NCBI RefSeq assembly: GCF_008065135.1 | Contig: NZ_CP042914.1 | Span: 620,001 to 684,000, forward strand | From: Roseimaritima ulvae | Lineage (GTDB): Bacteria > Planctomycetota > Planctomycetia > Pirellulales > Pirellulaceae | Reading direction: 5' to 3' | DNA length: 64,000 bases | Part shown: positions 44,672 to 54,300 of the stretch, piece after piece | How positions within the stretch are numbered: position 1 is the stretch's first letter | Layout of the letters: each line of letters begins with the position of its first letter | The notes under the pieces: generated by a model | Told to the model about the DNA's origin: nothing | Seen by the model: the letters and a program-made list of their open reading frames with translations, nothing else | Database searches by the model: none | Position numbers and translations under genes: made by a program

Positions 44672-45052
44672 ATGTCACGCATTCTTCTCCTACTACCGCT
44701 GTTGCTGTTGTCGACGGGCGTGTTTACGTCTGGTGCGGCCAGGGCTAGTTGTGGAGATTGGCTGGTGCATTCGCCGCCCGCCGCTGCGAGCGACAATGTG
44801 ACGGCGGATGCCAACCGGCCCGCTCCGCCCGCCGAGGCGCCTTGTCCTTGTCAGGGCCCCGGTTGCGGACAGCAACCCGTCGATTCGGTACCGACGCCCT
44901 CGGGCCCAACGACCCAGCGTCCCTCGGATGTGGCCTGTTGGTTGCCTGTTCGCTGCGACGTCTCTTTCCATCTCGCGGGCCTGCTTGGCTCGTCGGTCCT
45001 GCGGCTTCCCAGCGGAGTTGCCTTGGGCATCGATCGACCTCCGAAATCCTAG
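44672..45052 (+). CDS. Small exported Cys/Pro-rich protein, unknown function
   Basis: A 126-residue protein with a clear signal peptide (MSRILLLLPLLLLSTGVFTSGAARA, cut before SCGDW). The mature part is short and Pro-rich, with a cysteine-dense patch (PCPCQGPGCGQQP) and a lone late Cys pair. The cysteine patterns do not match CxxCH haem sites. It lies directly upstream, in the same direction, of the multihaem cytochrome gene, so an accessory role there is possible. I do not recognise the family. Confidence 0.65.
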   Translation: MSRILLLLPLLLLSTGVFTSGAARASCGDWLVHSPPAAASDNVTADANRPAPPAEAPCPCQGPGCGQQPVDSVPTPSGPTTQRPSDVACWLPVRCDVSFHLAGLLGSSVLRLPSGVALGIDRPPKS

Positions 45053-45227
45053 CGTGGAACGATCGCATGTTTGGTGTGGGGGTCCGCGCTGTGGATCCTC
45101 TCTTGATGGCGCTGTCGCTTGATCCAGTTCTGCTGGACGGCTGCAAGTAGGCGCCCTGGCCGCTTTGAGATTCAGGTCCTTGACGACTCACGTCTGTGGG
45201 TTCGCCGATTTCGCTAGGAAACGTTTT

Positions 45228-48149
45228 ATGGCTTCGTTGTCCACTCGCAGTGCGTCCTCGGCGGCGCCTGCCAAGAAGAAGAAATATGTTCGCGCGGTAG
45301 GTCCCAAATTGCGGCGGTTGCTGTACGCAATTTTTGTGTTGGTGGCGCTGCTGTTTGCCAATTCGGGCTATTTGTCCAGCGTCACCTTTCTGGAATGGTT
45401 GCGCGGTGAAACTTATCAAGACTATTACTACCAGTACATGTTCTTGGCGCATGTGGTCATGGGCTTGTTGCTGGTGGTCCCGTTGGTGGTGTTTGGATTT
45501 GTCCATATGTGGAACACCAAAGACCGCCGCAATCGCCGTGCGGTGCGGATCGGGTACGTGTTGTTTGGAGTCAGTTTGGCATTATTGATCAGCGGGATTC
45601 TGCTGGTTCGCATCGGTGGATTCGATCTGAAACAACCCTTGGCCCGCAGCACCGTGTATTGGTTGCACGTGGCCTGTCCATTGGCCGTGATTTGGCTGTA
45701 TTGGCTGCACCGTCTGGCGGGGCCCCGGATCAAATGGCGAATCGGATTTAGTTTTGGGGCAGTGACCGCGATGGCGATCGTGGCCATGGTGGCGATGCAG
45801 ATGCAAGACCCGCGGCGTTGGAATGCGGTGGGCCCGGATTCGGGCGTGCAGTACTTCGAACCCTCCTTGGCGCGGACCTCGTCGGGCAATTTTATTCCCG
45901 CCGAAACGCTGATGAATGACCAGTATTGCCTAAAGTGCCATGCGGACATTCACAAGGACTGGAGCGACAGCGTGCATCGCTTCAGTTCCTTCAACAACGC
46001 GCCCTACTTTGCCAGTGTCAGTGAAACCCGCGCGGTTTCGCTCAAACGCGACGGCAACGTCCAGGCTTCGCGATGGTGCGCGGGTTGCCACGATCCGGTG
46101 CCCTTCTTTTCCGGAGCGTTTGATGATCCCAATTTCGATATGCTGAAGCATGAAACCGCGTCGGCTGGGATCACCTGCACCGCTTGCCACGCGATCACCA
46201 ACGTCAACAGCGTGCGCGGTAATGCGGACTACACCATCGAAGAACCGCTGCACTATCCCTTCGCCTACAGCGACAACGCGGTCCTGCAGTGGGTTAACAA
46301 CCAGTTGGTCAAAGCCAAACCCTCGTTCCACAAACGCACGTTCTTAAAACCTTTCCATAAAACCGCCGAGTTCTGTTCGACTTGCCACAAGGTGCATCTG
46401 CCCGAGGCGTTGAACCACTACAAAGAGTTCCTCCGCGGCCAGAACCACTACGACCCCTACTTGTTCAGCGGCGTTTCGGGGCACGGGGCACGCAGTTTTT
46501 ATTACCCACCCAAAGCTGTCGACAATTGCAGTCAGTGTCACATGCCGTTGGTGCCCTCGAACGATTTTGGCGCCCAGATGTTTGCCGGGGCGAAGGAGTT
46601 GAGCGTTCACGACCACCTGTTTCCCTCGGCCAACACCGGCATCGCCTGGCTCCGCGATCGCGACGATATTATCAAGGCGCATCAGGACTATCTGAAGGAC
46701 GTAATGCGGGTCGACATCTTTGGGATCCGTGAGGGCGGCGAGATCGATGGCAAACTGATCGCTCCGCTGCGTCCCGAAGTGCCCACGCTCGAACCCGGTC
46801 AGCGGTATCTGTTGGAGACCGTAATTCGAACGCTGAAGCTGGGGCACCTGTTCTCTCAAGGAACCGTCGACTCCAACGAAATCTGGTTGGACGTTGTCGT
46901 CCGCAGCGGTGATCGCGTGATCGGTCGCAGCGGTTCGCTGGATCCGAAAAACGGCAACGAAGTGGATCCTTGGTCCCACTTCGTCAACGTGTTCATGCTG
47001 GACAAAGACGGCAATCGCATCGATCGACGCAATCCGGAAGACATTTTTACACCGCTGTATAACCACCAAATCCCACCCGGTGCGGGGCAGACGGTGCATT
47101 ATGAACTGCAGCTGCCCGACGATCTGACGGCGCCGGTGACCGTGGAGTTGAAACTGCAGTATCGCAAGTTCGACCAGCAGTACATGGACTTCGTCGCCCG
47201 CCGCAACCAAGAGTTCGGACGCACGATTCGCGGGCACGTGCCCGGCCAGTCGTACGTCAACCGGTTGCCGATCACCACCATGGCCGTGGACACCGTGACC
47301 TTCCCGGTCGCAGGCGTCGAGGCGAAGGTGGAGAACGAACCGCGAGACATTCCGACCTGGCAACGCTGGAACGACTACGGCATCGGGCTGTTGCTGAAAG
47401 GCAAAGCCGAATTGCGTCAAGCCGAAGCGGCGTTTGTCGAAGTCGAACGGTTGGATCGTTATGACGGGCCCTTAAATCTGGCTCGGGTTTTAAATACGGA
47501 AGGCCGCTTGGATGAAGCCGTCGAAGCGCTGCAGCGTGCCGAGGCGTATAGCGACACCGAAGGCTTTCCGCGTTGGACCTGGGCTTGGCTGTCCGGCGTG
47601 ATCAATTCCCAACAGGGCCGTTTGGAGGAAGCCGAGCAGAACCTCCGTAGCGTGCTGGAAGACCGCACCGAAGACATGCGGAATCGCGGGTTTGACTTCA
47701 GCTTGGATATCGAGGTCATCAATCTGTTGGGGCGGACACTGTTCGACTTGGGTAATGTCCGCAGCCGTCAACAACGCGAAGAGGAGAGCCGGCGGTATTA
47801 CAGCGACGCCGTGGCTCGCTTTGAACGGACGTTGGAGATCGATCCTGAAAACGTCACCGCGCACTACAATCTGCATCTGCTGTACGAAGCTCTTGGTGAA
47901 CAAGAGAAAGCAGCGGAGCATCAGGTATTGCATCTGCGGTACAAGCCCGACGACAACGCCAAAGGTCGCGCGATTCGCTTGGCCCGGCAAAAGTATCCAG
48001 CGGCCGACTACGCGGCGGAAGCCGTGGTCAAATACCAGCTTCAACGGAATCTGGATATCGGCCTTGAAACTCCTACTCCCGAACCGTCAGACGATGCACC
48101 GCAAACGCCGTCCGCCCCTCAAACGCAGCAAGGGCAAGATGATGAATAA
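45228..48149 (+). CDS. Pentahaem b/c-type cytochrome with TPR tail
   Basis: The 973-residue protein begins with a membrane block of about five helices (about residues 31-190). Its paired histidines (His75, His93, His147, His161) could ligate b haems. Five CxxCH motifs follow, at Cys234 (CLKCH), 284 (CAGCH), 317 (CTACH), 383 (CSTCH) and 434 (CSQCH). A beta-rich middle domain and a C-terminal TPR region (about residues 720-940, AFVEVERLDRYDGPLNLARVL, ARFERTLEIDPENVTAHYNLHLLYEALGE) complete it. It likely moves electrons across the inner membrane to a periplasmic partner. The ATG at 45228 is chosen from the TAGGA site nine bases upstream; the gene overlaps the next by 8 bases. Confidence 0.9.
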   Translation: MASLSTRSASSAAPAKKKKYVRAVGPKLRRLLYAIFVLVALLFANSGYLSSVTFLEWLRGETYQDYYYQYMFLAHVVMGLLLVVPLVVFGFVHMWNTKDRRNRRAVRIGYVLFGVSLALLISGILLVRIGGFDLKQPLARSTVYWLHVACPLAVIWLYWLHRLAGPRIKWRIGFSFGAVTAMAIVAMVAMQMQDPRRWNAVGPDSGVQYFEPSLARTSSGNFIPAETLMNDQYCLKCHADIHKDWSDSVHRFSSFNNAPYFASVSETRAVSLKRDGNVQASRWCAGCHDPVPFFSGAFDDPNFDMLKHETASAGITCTACHAITNVNSVRGNADYTIEEPLHYPFAYSDNAVLQWVNNQLVKAKPSFHKRTFLKPFHKTAEFCSTCHKVHLPEALNHYKEFLRGQNHYDPYLFSGVSGHGARSFYYPPKAVDNCSQCHMPLVPSNDFGAQMFAGAKELSVHDHLFPSANTGIAWLRDRDDIIKAHQDYLKDVMRVDIFGIREGGEIDGKLIAPLRPEVPTLEPGQRYLLETVIRTLKLGHLFSQGTVDSNEIWLDVVVRSGDRVIGRSGSLDPKNGNEVDPWSHFVNVFMLDKDGNRIDRRNPEDIFTPLYNHQIPPGAGQTVHYELQLPDDLTAPVTVELKLQYRKFDQQYMDFVARRNQEFGRTIRGHVPGQSYVNRLPITTMAVDTVTFPVAGVEAKVENEPRDIPTWQRWNDYGIGLLLKGKAELRQAEAAFVEVERLDRYDGPLNLARVLNTEGRLDEAVEALQRAEAYSDTEGFPRWTWAWLSGVINSQQGRLEEAEQNLRSVLEDRTEDMRNRGFDFSLDIEVINLLGRTLFDLGNVRSRQQREEESRRYYSDAVARFERTLEIDPENVTAHYNLHLLYEALGEQEKAAEHQVLHLRYKPDDNAKGRAIRLARQKYPAADYAAEAVVKYQLQRNLDIGLETPTPEPSDDAPQTPSAPQTQQGQDDE

Positions 48150-50001
48150 ACCGATTGTCAAAACCAACGTTGAAGAAATCGAAATCGAAGAACGCGATGA
48201 CGCGGTGATCGGCCGCGCGTTGCTGGCTTCGCTGGTGGTGTTTGTCGTGCTGGCTGCCACGGGCGGTGGGGTGGCTTATTGGCTCAGTCGGCCCGAGGCC
48301 GCGCCGCCGCTGCGGGAAACCGAACTGGCGCCAGTCGCCGTCCGGGCTCGGCCCACCGTCGAGGCCCCGGTGGTCAACTTTACCGACATCACCGACGCGG
48401 CGGGCATCGCGTTTGTTCACAATAACGGTGCTCGCGGCGACAAACTGCTTCCCGAAACGATGGGCGGTGGCTGCGCCTTCTTGGATTATGACAACGACGG
48501 CGACCAGGACATCCTGTTTGTCAATTCCAAAGATTGGCCCTGGGATGAAGCCAGTGACCGCTCGCAAACGGCGGCCCTGTATCGCAATCAGGACGGCCAG
48601 TTTGAAGACGTTACTAAAGGTTCGGGATTGGACGTTCCGCTGTATGGCATGGGCGCCGCCATCGGGGACTTTGATAACGATGGGCTGGTGGACGTGTTCC
48701 TGACCGCCGTGGGGGCAAACCGACTGTTCCGCAATCTCGGCGAAGGTCGGTTTGAGGACATCACCGAATCGGCGGGCGTCGCCGGCGAAGCGGATCGTTG
48801 GAGCACCAGTGCTGGCTGGTTTGACTACGACAACGATGGCGATCTAGATCTGTTTGTCTGCAACTATGTGTTGTGGAGTCGTGAGTTCGATTCGTCGCAA
48901 GGGTTTCAACTGGTCGGTGGCGGCCGGGCCTACGGACGGCCTCAAAACTTTGAGGGCACGTTCCCCTATCTGTACCGCAACGATGGCAAGGGACGTTTTA
49001 CGGATGTCTCCGAGGGCGCGGGGGTGCAAATTCGCAATGCCGCCACCGGCGTGCCGCTGGCCAAATCCTTGGGGCTGGCCTTCTGCGACTTCGACGGCAA
49101 CGGCGCGCTGGACGTCGTGCTGGCCAATGACACCGTGCAGAATCTGCTGCTGCAAAACGATGGCCAGGGGCGGTTCAGCGACGTGGGCACGTTGACCGGG
49201 ATCGCCTTCGATCAGACCGGTAACGCTCGCGGAGCGATGGGCGTCGATGTGGCCGCGCTGCGTGATCGCCAATCGCTGGGCGTGGCGATCGGAAACTTTT
49301 CTAACGAGATGACGGCCTTGTACGTGACCCGAGCCGGAGAGATGAATTTTTATGACGAAGCTGTGTCGACCGGGCTGGGACCGAGCACTCGGTTGCTGCT
49401 GACCTTTGGCGTCGTCTATCTGGACTACGATCTGGACGGACGCAGCGACTTGTTGTGCGCCAATGGGCATCTGGAAGAAGATATCAATCGTGTCCAACCC
49501 AGCCAGCACTACGAACAACCCCCTCAACTGTTCTGGAATGCGGGGCCCCAGCAAGGCACCGAATTCCTGCCGGTCGATGAGCAACAGGTGGGGGCCGATT
49601 TGTTAGAGCCGATGGTGGGCCGTGGGGCGACCTATGCCGACATCGACAACGACGGCGACTTGGACATCCTGCTGACCGCTTCGGGACGCCGCCCGCGGCT
49701 GCTGCGAAACGACCAGCAGCTGCAGCATCATTGGTTGCGATTGCAACTGGTGGGCAACGGCGAGTCCTGCAACCGAGACGCCATCGGCAGCTGGGTGGAA
49801 GTCACCGCCGGCGGTCAGGTGCAGCGAAAGCAGGTCATGCCGACACGCAGCTATTTGTCGCAAGTCGAGTTGCCGCTGACCTTTGGTCTCGACGATGCCG
49901 ACGCCGTCGAAAAGGTCACGGTCACGTGGAGCGACGGCAGCCAGCAGGAGCTGCAGGATTTGCAGGTCGATCAGACGCATGTCGTGCGACAGGCTCCCTA
50001 A
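48142..50001 (+). CDS. Membrane-anchored FG-GAP/ASPIC-UnbV protein (CRTAC1-like)
   Basis: A 619-residue protein with one N-terminal helix (about residues 29-52, LLASLVVFVVLAATGGGVAYWL). Six or more FG-GAP/VCBS blades follow with calcium-type loops (DYDNDGDQDI, DFDNDGLVDV, DYDNDGDLDL, DFDGNGALDV, DYDLDGRSDL, DIDNDGDLDI), then a C-terminal ASPIC/UnbV domain (GSWVEVTAGGQ, MPTRSYLSQ, VTWSDGSQQEL). Such proteins form periplasmic beta-propellers, often beside multihaem cytochromes with TPRs in planctomycetes. The start is inside the cytochrome gene, with AGGG upstream; an ATG three bases earlier is equally possible. The two are translationally coupled. Confidence 0.92.
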   Translation: MNKPIVKTNVEEIEIEERDDAVIGRALLASLVVFVVLAATGGGVAYWLSRPEAAPPLRETELAPVAVRARPTVEAPVVNFTDITDAAGIAFVHNNGARGDKLLPETMGGGCAFLDYDNDGDQDILFVNSKDWPWDEASDRSQTAALYRNQDGQFEDVTKGSGLDVPLYGMGAAIGDFDNDGLVDVFLTAVGANRLFRNLGEGRFEDITESAGVAGEADRWSTSAGWFDYDNDGDLDLFVCNYVLWSREFDSSQGFQLVGGGRAYGRPQNFEGTFPYLYRNDGKGRFTDVSEGAGVQIRNAATGVPLAKSLGLAFCDFDGNGALDVVLANDTVQNLLLQNDGQGRFSDVGTLTGIAFDQTGNARGAMGVDVAALRDRQSLGVAIGNFSNEMTALYVTRAGEMNFYDEAVSTGLGPSTRLLLTFGVVYLDYDLDGRSDLLCANGHLEEDINRVQPSQHYEQPPQLFWNAGPQQGTEFLPVDEQQVGADLLEPMVGRGATYADIDNDGDLDILLTASGRRPRLLRNDQQLQHHWLRLQLVGNGESCNRDAIGSWVEVTAGGQVQRKQVMPTRSYLSQVELPLTFGLDDADAVEKVTVTWSDGSQQELQDLQVDQTHVVRQAP

Positions 50002-50004
50002 ATG

Positions 50005-50170
50005 CCGTAGCTACGCTCGCCAGAGCGTGGGGAAGGTAGCTACGCTCGCCAGAGCGTGGGTGTTGCGCGAGACCCACCGTCTGGCGACGGTAGCTACGGT
50101 GTTTCGTAGTGGCGCTGTTCCAATTGGCTGACATGCTAGAATCTCTGTCAGGCTGGAAAGCCTGACGTAC
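50005..50170. repeat. GTAGCTAC repeats and a hairpin just upstream of the peptidase start
   Basis: Copies of the GTAGCTACGCTCGCCAGAGC repeat lie at 50005-50031 and 50035-50060, with an opposite-type copy at 50073-50100. A perfect hairpin GTCAGGC-TGGAAA-GCCTGAC (50147-50166) with GTAC tail ends one base before the GTG start of the next gene. Confidence 0.92.
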
Positions 50171-51394
50171 GTGGCGCCTGTGGAATTGATTCTTGACGTG
50201 ACCCCCCTGCCCTACCATCAACAGATTCGCGACTACCTGCAGCGCCAGCAGCGTGAGGTGTGGGAGTGGTATGCGTCGAATCGCGTTCAGGACAAACAAG
50301 CCGACGCAGTGCGATTCGAATTGCTCAAATCCACTTACCGCGTCGATCGTGACTCCCAACCTCAGTTGTACGAACAGGCCGATCAGGTGGCCCGCGAGTT
50401 GGGGTTGGACGTGTCGGTGACGATCTACCAGACGCAGAATCCCCAGGGGCTCAACGCCTCGCTGGCTTACCTGCCCAATGAAGCGCACATCGTTTTTCAT
50501 GGTGCGGTTGCCGACACGTTGAACCACCAGGAAATCCGCGCGCTGCTGGGCCATGAATTGAGCCATCTGCTGCTGTGGCAGGGATGGGACGGCGAATACC
50601 TGATCGTCGATCAGGTGCTGAGTGCCTTGACCTGCGATCCCAATGCTGACACGCCGCACCTGGAATCCGCTCGACTGTTTCAGTTGTACAGCGAGATCTT
50701 CTGCGACCGCGGGGCCCTGGCGGTGGTTCAGGATGCCAAAACCGTGGTGGCGATGCTGGTCAAAGTGATGACCGGCGTGGCGGACGTGAACGCGGAAAGT
50801 TATCTGCGGCAAGCCGAAGAGATCTTGCAGGATCCCAACGTGCGAGCCGACGACTACACCCATCCCGAAGCCTACATCCGGGCTTCGGCGATTCAGTTAT
50901 GGGCTGACAAGGACCCGCAGGCCGACGACAAAATCAGCCGTATGATCGAGGGCCCGCTCCGCCTGCAGCAACTCGATCTGCTTAGCCAACAACGCGTCGC
51001 TCGGCTCACTCGGCAATTGATCGACCTGTTACTGGCAGCCCCCTGGATGCGGACCGATGCGGTGTTGGCCCACGCCCGCCTGTTTTACCATGACTACGAC
51101 CCACCCTCCGCGGTCGTGGGCGATGGCGAACTGGTGGAGGCGTTTGCCGACGTCGATGATTCGCTCCGCGATTACGCCTGTTACCTGCTGTTGGACTTTG
51201 TTACGTCGGATCGCGACCTGGAAGAATTCCCCTTGGCGGCGGCGTTGACGCACAGCGAACGCTTGGGATTCAAACCACGGTTCACCGACATCGCTCGCAA
51301 AGAATTGCGTCTGCGCAAAAAACAGATCGAGAAAATCGATCAGGATAAAACCGACCTGCTTGCCAAAGCCGCCGCGGCGATCGCCACAACATGA
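50171..51394 (+). CDS. Soluble M48-like zinc metallopeptidase
   Basis: A 407-residue protein with an M48-type zinc site: HExxH in LLGHELSHLLL (His128, Glu129, His132) and the third ligand in LYSEIFCDRGAL (Glu175, with Asp179), as in the M48 ExxxD pattern. Unlike HtpX or Ste24 members, there is no transmembrane helix and no signal peptide, so it should act in the cytosol. A long helical C-terminal region (about 230-400) may bind a substrate or partner. The start is GTG at 50171, with GTG 50180 as alternative. The stop overlaps the helicase ATG (ATGA), implying that the two are made together. It may cleave the partner protein or a target; this is inference. Confidence 0.85.
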   Translation: MAPVELILDVTPLPYHQQIRDYLQRQQREVWEWYASNRVQDKQADAVRFELLKSTYRVDRDSQPQLYEQADQVARELGLDVSVTIYQTQNPQGLNASLAYLPNEAHIVFHGAVADTLNHQEIRALLGHELSHLLLWQGWDGEYLIVDQVLSALTCDPNADTPHLESARLFQLYSEIFCDRGALAVVQDAKTVVAMLVKVMTGVADVNAESYLRQAEEILQDPNVRADDYTHPEAYIRASAIQLWADKDPQADDKISRMIEGPLRLQQLDLLSQQRVARLTRQLIDLLLAAPWMRTDAVLAHARLFYHDYDPPSAVVGDGELVEAFADVDDSLRDYACYLLLDFVTSDRDLEEFPLAAALTHSERLGFKPRFTDIARKELRLRKKQIEKIDQDKTDLLAKAAAAIATT

Positions 51395-54300
51395 CTTCGT
51401 TCCACACGTTTTTGCAACAGCGAATCGCCGCCGGTGGCTTTTCTACCGAAGACACGTTGAGCAGTTTGCTGCCCTTGATTCGCGAGGTGCTAGATGCCCA
51501 CGCGGCGGGGTTTGTGGCGCCGCTAGAAGGCCTCGACGCGCTACACGTCGACGGCGTGCGGTTGTGGTTTGCCGAAAAGGATCGCCGCAGTCCCCTGCAA
51601 GCCGCCACGCGGTTACGGAGCATCGAAGCGGCCAACCGAGCCAATGTCGAAATCCTGAACGAACAGTATCGCACGGCCGACGTGGGCGAAGGCACGCAGC
51701 AGATCATCGCGGCCGAACTGGGCAAACGCGACCAAGAAATCCAGCGTCCTGTCTATCTGCCGGGCTACGTCAGTTGGGAACATCAAATCGGGCACCATGA
51801 TCCCCTGACGGACGTGTTCAGTCTGGGCATGCTGCTGGCAAGCCTTGCTTGTGGACTGGACTTTACCGATCCCGCGCAGCTGGAGACGTTCGTCAGCAAA
51901 CGCCGCAACCTGTTTGAGCTGAACGCCAGCCTGCATCCGGTGTTGGCCCGAGCGATTGTGCAGATGACGGAATTGGATCGTCATCGTCGCGTCCAGCAAT
52001 TGTCGGCGCTGCTGCACAGTTTGGAACACTATCGTGACCAGGACGTGGATTTTGAATTTGATCTGGCCCGCATCCCCGGTTTCCGGCAACAGGATTCACG
52101 CAGTAAACAAAGCGTGGTGCTGTCGAAATTGCGTGAGCGGTTGTTCGAAATTTCACGCCGCAATCGCTTGCTGCATTTTCGGCCCACCATGCAGACCGCT
52201 AATCTGACGCAAGCTTCGGTGCCGCTGTCGTTCGACATTAAGAATATTCGTCCCAATCAAATTTTGATCTGGGATGACGCTTTCAAAAAAACGTTGATCG
52301 CCGGCAAAGCTATCTCGTTAAACAAGTACTTGAACTTTGCCGAAGCCCTGTACCTGCCCAGTCTGTTGGACCGGATCATCGCCGAGGCCCGTAAGGATCA
52401 GGCGGAGTACGGATTCGCTCAGCTGCGACTGGTGGTCTGCTTTTTGAACTGGGCCAATCTGAAAGAAAAACCCGTCCAGCAGTTCGCTTCGCCATTGGTC
52501 CTGGTGCCGGTTCAGCTGAAGAAGAAAAAGGGCGTGCGTGACACCTATACGCTGCAGGCGCTGGAAAGCGTGGCGGAGGTGAATCCGGTGATTCGGCATC
52601 AGTTCAAGCAACTGTACGCCATCGATTTGCCGGAAACATTAGATTTGACCAAGACCACGCTGGACGCCTTCTTCGATTACCTGGCCCAAAAGATCGAAGC
52701 CAGCGAGCCGGCCATCACGTTGAACAAAATCGACCGCCCGCGAATCGCTTTGATTCACGACAAAGCCAAACGCAAACTCGATCAGTATCGTCGTCGCGCG
52801 CGGGTCTCGGGACGTGGCGTGCGGACGTTTATGGATGTGGACTACAGCTACGATCCGGCGAACTACCATCCGCTGGGGATCAAACTGTTCTCCAGCAAAA
52901 TTCAACCGCCCAGCACGTCGCTACAAGCGATTTTGGAGCAACAGCCGCGGCCGCGCAGCTACGTCGCTCCCGCCGACGAACCGACGCCTACGGTCGAAAA
53001 GAGCAAAACCTTTTTTCAAATGCAGGAGGGCGGCGACGACAATCCGTATTCCTGGGATTTCGATCTGTGCAATGTCACGCTGGCGAATTTTAAGTATCGC
53101 AAGATGTCGTTGGTCCGCGATTACGAAGCGTTGCTGCAATCGCCCTGTTCGAATCCCGCCTTCGAGGCTACTTTTTCGCTGACACCTCGCGACGATAAAC
53201 GCGAGTTGTTGGAATCGCCGCCGCTGGATCAACGCTATGACGTGGTTCCCTGCGACCCCACGCAGGCGATCGCCATCGAAGAGGCACGGGCCGAGAGCAG
53301 CTATATCATTCAAGGGCCGCCGGGTACGGGCAAGTCGCAGACGATTACCAACCTGATTGCCGACTACGTGGCCCGTGGCAAACGCGTGTTGTTTGTGTGT
53401 GAAAAGCGAGCGGCGATCGACGTCGTCTACGCCCGCCTGCGACAGTGCGGACTGGGGTCGTTGTGTTGCTTGATCCATGATTCACAGGCCGACAAAAAAG
53501 CGTTTGTGATGGATCTGAAACAGACCTACGAAAACCTGTTGGAGCAGGCCCCGACCCACGGCGAGCGCCGCAGCGGGCGACGAAAACGTCTGTTGAATCT
53601 GATTGATAAAGAACTACAGCCGCTGGAACGTTTCGATGCGGCGATGCAATCCACTCCGTCGCACGTCGGGCTGCCTGTTCGCGACTTGATCTCTCGCTGT
53701 TTGACAATGTCGACCGAGCCCCCGCCGTTGGATGATTTGCAGAAGGAACGGCTGCCCGGCTACGCCGATTGGTGGCAGCATCGTGAAGCCATCGAACGGT
53801 ACGTCGATGCTTTGGATGAAGCGATACCCGATCGCGTCCTGGCCCACCATCCGCTCAGCCGTTTGTCTTGCCAGTTAATCGACGCACCACGGCCGCTGGA
53901 ACAGCTGACCACTCATGGAACGGCCGCGCAAACCGAACTGCAGACGGCTTGGGCGGCGCTAACCGAAACGCTGGACCGCTGTGGCGAGCCGCTGGAGCGG
54001 TGGAACAGCTTGCAGGCCGCCGGGGAACTGACCGCATACGCTCGCTGTGTGCTGCCCTTGGTCGAAATCCAGCAGCTCGATTTATTAGATTCCGACAGCG
54101 ATACCTCCAAACAATTCGATCAAGCGCATCGGCTGTGGGAAGAACAGCAACAGATCGTCCGTGACGCAGCCAAAATGAATCAAGCTTGGGTACAGAAACT
54201 GACGCCGGCCGATACGACGGTGGCACTTGAGCAGGCTCGCGTCTTCGAAACCAAAACGATGCCCTGGCTGAGTCCCGCGTGGTGGCGGCTGCGCAATATC

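Noticed and set aside
46344-47420. 358-codon minus-strand frame
   Set aside because: It is antisense to the multihaem cytochrome gene and lacks any domain.
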